Shown here: positions 59,273-64,000 of the stretch, in pieces
Layout of the letters: each line of letters starts with the position of its first letter
Numbering within the stretch: position 1 is the stretch's first letter
Assembly (NCBI GenBank): GCA_002722295.1
Contig: PBLF01000009.1
Coordinates: 152,164 to 216,163, forward strand
Length of the DNA stretch: 64,000 nt
Origin: Stappia sp.
GTDB lineage: Bacteria > Pseudomonadota > Alphaproteobacteria > Rhizobiales > Stappiaceae
Direction of reading: 5' to 3'
Translations under genes and position numbers: made by a program
The notes under the pieces: model-generated
Told to the model about the DNA's origin: nothing
What the model saw: the letters and a program-made list of their open reading frames with translations, nothing else
Databases searched by the model: none

Positions 59273-59917
59273 ATGACCGTCGACACAGGACCTTCCGCCA
59301 CCGACAGCCCCGAGGACCTCGAGGCACGGGTCGCCGCCGGCGACCCCTTCGCGATTTTCGGTGAATGGCTCGCGCTTGCGCAGAAGAAGGAGCCGAACGA
59401 CCCCAACGCCATGGCGATCGCCACGTCGGGAAGCGATGGCCTTCCCGACGTGCGCATGGTGCTGATGAAGGAATACGACGAGCGCGGCTTCGTCTTCTAC
59501 ACCAACACCCAGTCGCAGAAGGGCGGGGAACTGTCCGAGAACATGCAGGCCGCGGGCGTGCTGCACTGGAAGTCCCTGCGCCGCCAGGTCCGCTTCCGGG
59601 GGCCGGTCGAGTTCGTCAGCGACGCGGAAGCGGATGCCTATTTCGCGTCGCGTCCGCGTGACAGCCGCATCGGCGCCTGGGCAAGCCAGCAGTCCCGCCC
59701 GCTCGAGAGCCGCTTCGCGCTGGAAAAGGCGGTGGCCCGCGAGGCCGCGCGCTTCGGGTTCGGCGAAGTGCCGCGCCCGCCGCACTGGACCGGCTACCGC
59801 ATCAGGCCGGTCTACATCGAGTTCTGGATGGACCGCCCGTTCCGCCTGCACGACCGGCACATCTTCCGTCGCGCACAGCCGGAGGGCTCCTGGGCGACAG
59901 ACCGCTTCTACCCCTGA
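59273..59917 (+). CDS. pdxH: Pyridoxamine/pyridoxine 5'-phosphate oxidase
   Basis: FMN enzyme that makes pyridoxal 5'-phosphate. The 214-residue protein has [14 protein letters not shown], the FMN-binding [66 protein letters not shown] and the C-terminal family signature [16 protein letters not shown]. It may be transcribed alone, 114 bases after the Usp gene. Its product serves mdeA among others. Confidence 0.96.
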   Translation: MTVDTGPSATDSPEDLEARVAAGDPFAIFGEWLALAQKKEPNDPNAMAIATSGSDGLPDVRMVLMKEYDERGFVFYTNTQSQKGGELSENMQAAGVLHWKSLRRQVRFRGPVEFVSDAEADAYFASRPRDSRIGAWASQQSRPLESRFALEKAVAREAARFGFGEVPRPPHWTGYRIRPVYIEFWMDRPFRLHDRHIFRRAQPEGSWATDRFYP

Positions 59918-60046
59918 CGCACGACATCCGAAAAAAGAATCCGCCTGCCGGCTTCTTCGTTGCAACCAAATCCGGGCAGGCGCGTTGTCTGTGCGAACCC
60001 ATGACGCGGCCGCTGCTTCCTGCGGCCGCCAGCAGCGGAGGATTTC

Positions 60047-60535
60047 ATGCGCCGCACCGTTTCCATCGCAGGAACAGCCCTTCTCGCCCTTGTCGCGTCG
60101 GCACCGTTCGCCGTTGCCCAGAAATCGACGCCGGGCGTCGAGATCGGCAAGCTGACCTGTGCCGTGCAGGACGAGTCGAGCTTCATCGTCGGTTCCACGA
60201 ATTCCCTGAGCTGCACCTTCCAGCCGGCGCGGGGCGGCCCGCCGACGGTCTATCGCGGCAAGAGCAGCGAGTATGGCCTCGACATCGGAACGCTGGGCAG
60301 CGGAACGCTGGTCTGGGGCGTTCTCGCTCCGGCCGCCGACACCGCCCCGGGAGCCCTTGAAGGCACCTATGCCGGCGTCACGGCCGGCGCCAGCCTCGGG
60401 GCCGGCCTCAAGGCCAACGCGCTTCTGGGAGGCCTCGACAAGTCCATCGCGCTGAATCCGCTGAGCGTGGAATCGCAGACGGGCACCAACCTGACGCTCG
60501 GCGTCACGTCGCTCACGCTGAAGGCGCTTCCCTGA
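60047..60535 (+). CDS. DUF992 secreted protein
   Basis: A 162-residue exported protein with a Sec leader (cleavage near AVAQ-KS). The DUF992 pattern is IGKLTCAVQDESSFIVGSTNSLSCTF (two cysteines), then YRGKSSEYGLDIGTLGSGTLVWGV and LEGTYAGVTAGASLGAGLKANALLGG. This family is confined largely to alphaproteobacteria and its function is unknown. GGAGG lies six bases before the start. A terminator follows. Confidence 0.88.
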   Translation: MRRTVSIAGTALLALVASAPFAVAQKSTPGVEIGKLTCAVQDESSFIVGSTNSLSCTFQPARGGPPTVYRGKSSEYGLDIGTLGSGTLVWGVLAPAADTAPGALEGTYAGVTAGASLGAGLKANALLGGLDKSIALNPLSVESQTGTNLTLGVTSLTLKALP

Positions 60536-60603
60536 TCCTCCCGCGCGGCGCGCCTTCGCCGGGCCTGCAAGCTCCCCTCTCCCAGCGACCGCGCACACGC
60601 GCC

Positions 60604-60642
60604 AGGCCGGCAGCCTCTCCCCCCGGGCTGCCGGCCTCTTTC
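60604..60642 (+). terminator. Intrinsic terminator after the DUF992 gene
   Basis: Stem GGCCGGCAGCC (60605-60615) / GGCTGCCGGCC (60626-60636), loop of ten, followed by TCTTTCC. The T-tract is modest but the stem is strong; it lies 70 bases past the stop. Confidence 0.7.
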
Positions 60643-60706
60643 CGTGCCCCTGCCGCCCCTTGAGGGAAAAGGTGACAGGAGAGGCGACCGGCGCTACCAA
60701 ACCTTC

Positions 60707-61081
60707 ATGACAAGCGCTAACACGATGATCGGCGTGCGCCTGAGGCTCGTCTTCGAGCCGGACGCCGCCTTCGGTCCCGGCAAGGCGGACCTGCTCGACG
60801 GCATCGCCGAAACCGGATCGATCGCCGCTGCGGGACGCCGCATGGGCATGAGCTACAAGCGCGCCTGGACGCTGGTGGACGCTCTCAACACCCAGTTCTC
60901 CAGTCCTCTCGTGAGCAGTTCGCGCGGGGGAGCGGCAGGCGGCGGCGCCCGACTGACCGAGACCGGAGAACGGGTTCGCGAGCTCTATCGCAGCCTGGAG
61001 GCGAAGGCATGCGCCGCCGGAGCGGAGGAGATCGCAAGCCTGCGCGCACTCGCCGGACCGTCAGCCGACCACGATACCTGA
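60707..61081 (+). CDS. modE: ModE-family molybdenum-dependent regulator (DNA-binding domain only)
   Basis: A 124-residue winged-helix regulator: VRLRLVFEPDAAFGPGKADLLDGIAETGSIAAAGRRMGMSYKRAWTLVDALNTQF is the ModE N-terminal domain. The C-terminal TOBE/MOP molybdate-binding domains of E. coli ModE are absent, so it either senses molybdate through a partner or a different mechanism. An ATG at 60725 is also possible; neither has a strong Shine-Dalgarno. It lies upstream of modABC with two Mod boxes between. Confidence 0.85.
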   Translation: MTSANTMIGVRLRLVFEPDAAFGPGKADLLDGIAETGSIAAAGRRMGMSYKRAWTLVDALNTQFSSPLVSSSRGGAAGGGARLTETGERVRELYRSLEAKACAAGAEEIASLRALAGPSADHDT

Positions 61082-61099
61082 GACCGGATCGGCATTCCT

Positions 61100-61123
61100 C
61101 GATATATCCAAATGGAAATAACG
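61100..61123 (+). promoter_or_regulatory. Mod box 1 (ModE operator)
   Basis: CGATATAT - 8 bases - AAATAACG, each half one mismatch from the ModE consensus CGTTATAT-N8-ATATAACG. It lies immediately upstream of the -35 element and 19 bases after the modE stop. Confidence 0.75.
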
Positions 61124-61124
61124 G

Positions 61125-61153
61125 TTGCACGCAGGGCGTGCGGAGGCGATATT
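61125..61153 (+). promoter_or_regulatory. Sigma70-type promoter of modABC
   Basis: TTGCAC (61125-61130), 17-base spacer, GATATT (61148-61153). The -10 lies within Mod box 2 and the -35 starts two bases after Mod box 1, so ModE binding should block RNA polymerase. Confidence 0.65.
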
Positions 61154-61170
61154 TCCACACAGACATATCG
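61147..61170 (+). promoter_or_regulatory. Mod box 2 (ModE operator)
   Basis: CGATATTT - 8 bases - ACATATCG, an inverted repeat close to the ModE consensus, covering the -10 of the modABC promoter. Its centre is 47 bases from that of Mod box 1. Confidence 0.7.
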
Positions 61171-61221
61171 AATCCCTCAGGTGTCCGCCCCGCGGCCATC
61201 GCCGATCCGGAAGGTCCCGCC

Positions 61222-62028
61222 ATGTTTCCCAGACTTGCCCTCACCCGTTTGCGCCGTCTTGCCGTAGCCCTCTCGCTTGCCGCTGTCGTTCCGGCCGGCG
61301 CGAATGTGGCGCATGCGGAGGAGGTGACCGTCTTCGCCGCCGCGAGCCTCAAGACGGCGATGGACGAGATCGCGCCGGCCTTTGCCGCCGAGACGGGAGA
61401 CAGGCTTGTCGTGTCGCTGGCCGGCAGTTCCGCGCTCGCAAGGCAGATCCAGGCGGGGGCTCCCGCCGACCTCTTCATCTCCGCCAACACCTCATGGATG
61501 GACACGCTCGAGCGGGATGGCCTGATCCGCTCCGACACCCGGCGCGATCTTCTTGCCAACTCGATCGTTCTCGTTGCCCATGGCAAGGACGCGGAGAAGG
61601 TCACCATCGGTCCGGATCTCGACCTGGCCGGTCTCCTCGCGGCAGATCCCTCCGGGTCCGGACGGCTCGCCATGGCGCTTGTCGAGGCCGTGCCCGCCGG
61701 GATCTACGGCAAGGCCGCTCTCGTCTCGCTGGGTCTTTGGGACAGTGTTTCCGCGAAGGTCGCCCAGGCGGACAACGTTCGTGCGGCACTTGCCCTGGTC
61801 GCGACCGGCGAAGCGCCCTACGGCATTGTCTATGCCACGGATGCCTCGGCAGAAGACGACGTCTCCGTGGTTGGAACATTTCCCGCCGACAGCCACCCCC
61901 CGATCGTCTATCCTGCGGCCCTGACGGGCTCCGCAACCTCGGTTGCGGCGGAGCGTGCGCTCGATTTTCTGAGCGGCGATACGGCCCGTGCCGCCTTCGA
62001 GCGGCAGGGGTTCGTCATTCTGGACTGA
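61222..62028 (+). CDS. modA: Molybdate ABC transporter, periplasmic binding protein
   Basis: Binds molybdate or tungstate in the periplasm. The 268-residue protein has a Sec leader ending near AHAEE, then the ModA N-terminus VTVFAAASLKTAMDEIAPAF, FAAETGDRLVVSLAGSSALARQIQAGAPADLFISANTSWMD, and GEAPYGIVYATDA. ATG 61222 has GGAAGG seven bases upstream; the frame extends further upstream through the Mod boxes, which is spurious. It is first of modABC. Confidence 0.95.
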   Translation: MFPRLALTRLRRLAVALSLAAVVPAGANVAHAEEVTVFAAASLKTAMDEIAPAFAAETGDRLVVSLAGSSALARQIQAGAPADLFISANTSWMDTLERDGLIRSDTRRDLLANSIVLVAHGKDAEKVTIGPDLDLAGLLAADPSGSGRLAMALVEAVPAGIYGKAALVSLGLWDSVSAKVAQADNVRAALALVATGEAPYGIVYATDASAEDDVSVVGTFPADSHPPIVYPAALTGSATSVAAERALDFLSGDTARAAFERQGFVILD

Positions 62029-62058
62029 TCGCGCTGAAGGCGAGGCGACGAAAGACCG

Positions 62059-62754
62059 ATGACATGGCTTGGCCCGGACGAGTGGAACGCGGTGCTGCTG
62101 TCGCTGCGTGTGTCGTTCTGGGCCACGCTGGTGAGCCTGCCGCTTGCCATCGGCGTTGCCGTCGTGCTCGCCCGCTCGCGCATGCCGGGGCTGCAGATCC
62201 TCAACGGACTGGTGCACCTGCCGCTGATCCTTCCCCCGGTCGTCACCGGGTATCTGCTTCTGCTGACCTTCGGGCGCCGTGGTCCCGTCGGAGCCTTTCT
62301 GGCTGAGACCTTCGGCATCGTCTTCGCGTTCCGCTGGACCGGCGCGGCCCTTGCCGCCGGCATCATGGCCTTTCCGCTCATGGTGCGCGCCATCCGCCTC
62401 GCCGTGGAGGCGGTCGATCCGAAGCTGGAGGAAGCCGCCTCGACGCTCGGCGCCTCGCGCATCCTCGTGTTTCTTTCCGTCACGCTGCCGCTGATCCTGC
62501 CCGGCGTGATCGCCGGTGCCATTGTCGCCTTTGCAAAAGCGATGGGCGAGTTCGGTGCCACGATCACTTTCGTGTCGAACATTCCGGGTGAAACCCAGAC
62601 GCTGCCTTCGGCGATCTATGCCTTCCTGCAGGTTCCCGGCGGCGAGGGCCCCGCCGCGCGCCTCGTGATCGTCTCCATCCTCATCGCGATGACCGCCCTG
62701 CTCGCCTCCGAGTGGATGGCACGGGCCGTGGCGCGCCGGATCCGCGGCTCATGA
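62059..62754 (+). CDS. modB: Molybdate ABC transporter permease
   Basis: Inner-membrane permease, 231 residues, with about five transmembrane helices. ModB markers are LSLRVSFWATLVSLPLAIGVA, PLILPPVVTGYLLLL, the coupling loop EEAASTLGASRILVFLSVTLPL, and AKAMGEFGATITFVSNIPGETQTLPSAIY. It starts 30 bases after modA and its stop overlaps the modC start as ATGA. Confidence 0.96.
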   Translation: MTWLGPDEWNAVLLSLRVSFWATLVSLPLAIGVAVVLARSRMPGLQILNGLVHLPLILPPVVTGYLLLLTFGRRGPVGAFLAETFGIVFAFRWTGAALAAGIMAFPLMVRAIRLAVEAVDPKLEEAASTLGASRILVFLSVTLPLILPGVIAGAIVAFAKAMGEFGATITFVSNIPGETQTLPSAIYAFLQVPGGEGPAARLVIVSILIAMTALLASEWMARAVARRIRGS

Positions 62755-63893
62755 GCGTTTCGCAGACCCCGCCAGCGCTCGACATCGCCGTGCGCCACCG
62801 GTTTCCGGGCTTCGCCCTCGACATGAGCTTCACCGCGCCGGATGGCGTGACGGCGCTGTTCGGACGTTCCGGCTCGGGCAAGACCACGCTGGTCAACGCC
62901 CTCGCCGGCCTCTTGAAGCCGGAAGAGGGACACGTCCGGGTTTCGGGGAAAACGCTGTTCGACAGCCGGAGCCGGGTGATGCTGGCCCCGTACCGCCGCC
63001 GCATCGGCTACGTGTTCCAGGACGGGCGCCTGTTCCCCCATTTCAACGTGCGCCAGAACCTCACCTACGGGCGCTGGTTCGCAGCGCGCGCGGGGCGCCG
63101 GCCACAGGATGCCGCCGGCGGGTTTTCCCGCGTCGTGGACATGCTCGGCATTTCCCACCTGCTGGACCGGCGCCCGATGACGTTGTCGGGCGGGGAAAAA
63201 CAGCGTGTCGCGATTGGCCGGGCGCTGCTCAGCGCGCCCGACATGCTGTTGATGGACGAGCCGCTTGCCGCGCTCGACGAGGCGCGCAAGGAGGAAATCC
63301 TGCCGTTTCTCGACCGCACGACGCGCGAGGCACGGGTTCCGATCCTCTATGTCAGCCATTCGGTGGCTGAGGTCGCCCGCCTGGCGACAACCGTGGTGGT
63401 TGTCGACGGCGGCCATGTCGTGCGCAGCGGGTCCCCCGGCGATGTTCTCACGGATCCCCGGGCGGTTCCCTCGCTCGGAGTCCGTGATGCGGGCGCCGTG
63501 GTCGCCGGGACGATCGTCGCCCAGCACTCCGACGGGTTGAGTGAAGTGCGTCTCACCGGCGGTCGGCTGCTGCTGCCCAGGATCGAGGCGCCGGTGGGAA
63601 CGGGCGTGCGCGTGCGCATCCAGGCCCACGACGTGATCCTGGCGCGCGAGGCTCCCAGCGGGCTTTCGGCGCTCAACATTCTTCCCGTGACGATCACCGA
63701 CCTGAAGCGGGGCGAGGGCCCGGGCGTCGTCGTTCGTCTGGCCTGCGCGCAGGATCACCTGATGGCGCGCGTCACCCGCCGCTCGGCCGATGCACTGGCC
63801 CTTGCCCCCGGCCTTTCGTGCCACGCGATCCTGAAGTCCGTTGCCGTGGCACCAGGCGATGTCTGGCTTGCCGAACCGGAGATGACTTCCTAG
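62751..63893 (+). CDS. modC: Molybdate ABC transporter ATP-binding protein
   Basis: ATPase of the molybdate importer, 380 residues. Walker A GRSGSGKT at about 38-45, Q-loop in VFQDGRLFPHF, signature LSGGEKQR at about 145-152, Walker B LLMDEP at about 166-171, His switch in ILYVSHSVAEV, and a C-terminal TOBE domain (LNILPVTITDLKRGEGPGVVV) that binds oxyanion. ATG 62751 overlaps the modB stop; a longer frame upstream is within modB. Confidence 0.96.
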   Translation: MSVSQTPPALDIAVRHRFPGFALDMSFTAPDGVTALFGRSGSGKTTLVNALAGLLKPEEGHVRVSGKTLFDSRSRVMLAPYRRRIGYVFQDGRLFPHFNVRQNLTYGRWFAARAGRRPQDAAGGFSRVVDMLGISHLLDRRPMTLSGGEKQRVAIGRALLSAPDMLLMDEPLAALDEARKEEILPFLDRTTREARVPILYVSHSVAEVARLATTVVVVDGGHVVRSGSPGDVLTDPRAVPSLGVRDAGAVVAGTIVAQHSDGLSEVRLTGGRLLLPRIEAPVGTGVRVRIQAHDVILAREAPSGLSALNILPVTITDLKRGEGPGVVVRLACAQDHLMARVTRRSADALALAPGLSCHAILKSVAVAPGDVWLAEPEMTS

Positions 63894-64000
63894 GGCGTGG
63901 TCCCATAAACGAGGCGGGTCCGGTTTGTTCGCCAGGGTCGGATACGAGGCGCAAGCCTGCAGGAAACCGTCCGGTTTTCAAAGGCTGGCAACGCTGTTGC
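63894..64000. other. Non-coding end of window with a short direct repeat
   Basis: 107 bases after modC with no gene. GTCCGGTTT occurs twice, at 63918-63926 and 63969-63977. A segment starting GGGCGTGGTCCCATAAA just after the stop looks like the kind of dispersed repeat or element end found in Rhizobiales, but I cannot confirm this; the rest is outside the window. Confidence 0.25.

Noticed and set aside
60006..60029. Two copies of GCGGCCGC forming a hairpin upstream of the DUF992 gene
   Set aside because: Each copy is a self-palindrome (NotI site) common in GC-rich DNA; there is no T-tract and the position does not suit a terminator.

Overview
The window is high-GC chromosomal DNA of an alphaproteobacterium, most likely a Hyphomicrobiales (Rhizobiales) member. 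The evidence is gene order: cycM-kdsB-pheA, yejA1-yejA2-B-E-F, and a very long same-strand run fur-plsC-miaB-phoH-ybeY-corC-lnt-xre-metK-trmB-rimP-nusA-ylxR-infB-rbfA-truB-rpsO-pnp. PmtA beside dnaJ fits the same group. Nearly all of the window is ordinary vertically inherited core genome. I see no prophage, CRISPR array, rRNA or tRNA gene, and no convincing insertion sequence.

Layout: 1-850, the end of a small cysteine-containing protein, a terminator and a secreted hypothetical. 851-8683 (minus), a YejABEF-type oligopeptide/microcin C importer with two binding proteins. 8910-10388 (minus), a CHASE-like diguanylate cyclase. 10610-14367, cycM (minus) divergent from kdsB, pheA and a PfkB kinase. 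14455-15949 (minus), gpmA and dapB. 16118-20043 (plus), a LuxP-like periplasmic binding protein translationally coupled to a membrane PAS-GGDEF-EAL protein. 20153-43718 (minus), the translation, RNA-processing, tRNA-modification and envelope run above, preceded by tsaB-rimI, an Nfu scaffold and a Usp. 43787-46769 (minus), hslV and hslU separated by a DUF2157 membrane protein. 46877-47907, an FMN reductase and a divergent MmcQ/YjbR protein. 47942-52285, a methionine-degradation cluster mdeB-mdeA with a divergent Lrp regulator mdeR. 52304-56390 (minus), pmtA, dnaJ and dnaK. 56791-60535 (plus), SulP transporter, tandem Usp, pdxH and a DUF992 protein. 60707-63893 (plus), modE and modABC.

The most interesting element is 16118-20043. 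The first protein resembles Vibrio LuxP (AI-2 receptor) over most of its length. The second has a LuxQ-like periplasmic region, but its output is PAS-GGDEF-EAL (cyclic di-GMP) instead of a histidine kinase. LuxP pocket residues are only partly conserved and both borate-contacting arginines look replaced, so the ligand may not be borated AI-2.

Regulatory sites read from the sequence: two Mod boxes bracketing a sigma70-like promoter upstream of modA, a heat-shock (sigma32-type) promoter upstream of dnaK, a promoter plus intrinsic terminator in the leader of rimP-nusA-infB, a palindrome at the mdeR start region, and several clear intrinsic terminators.
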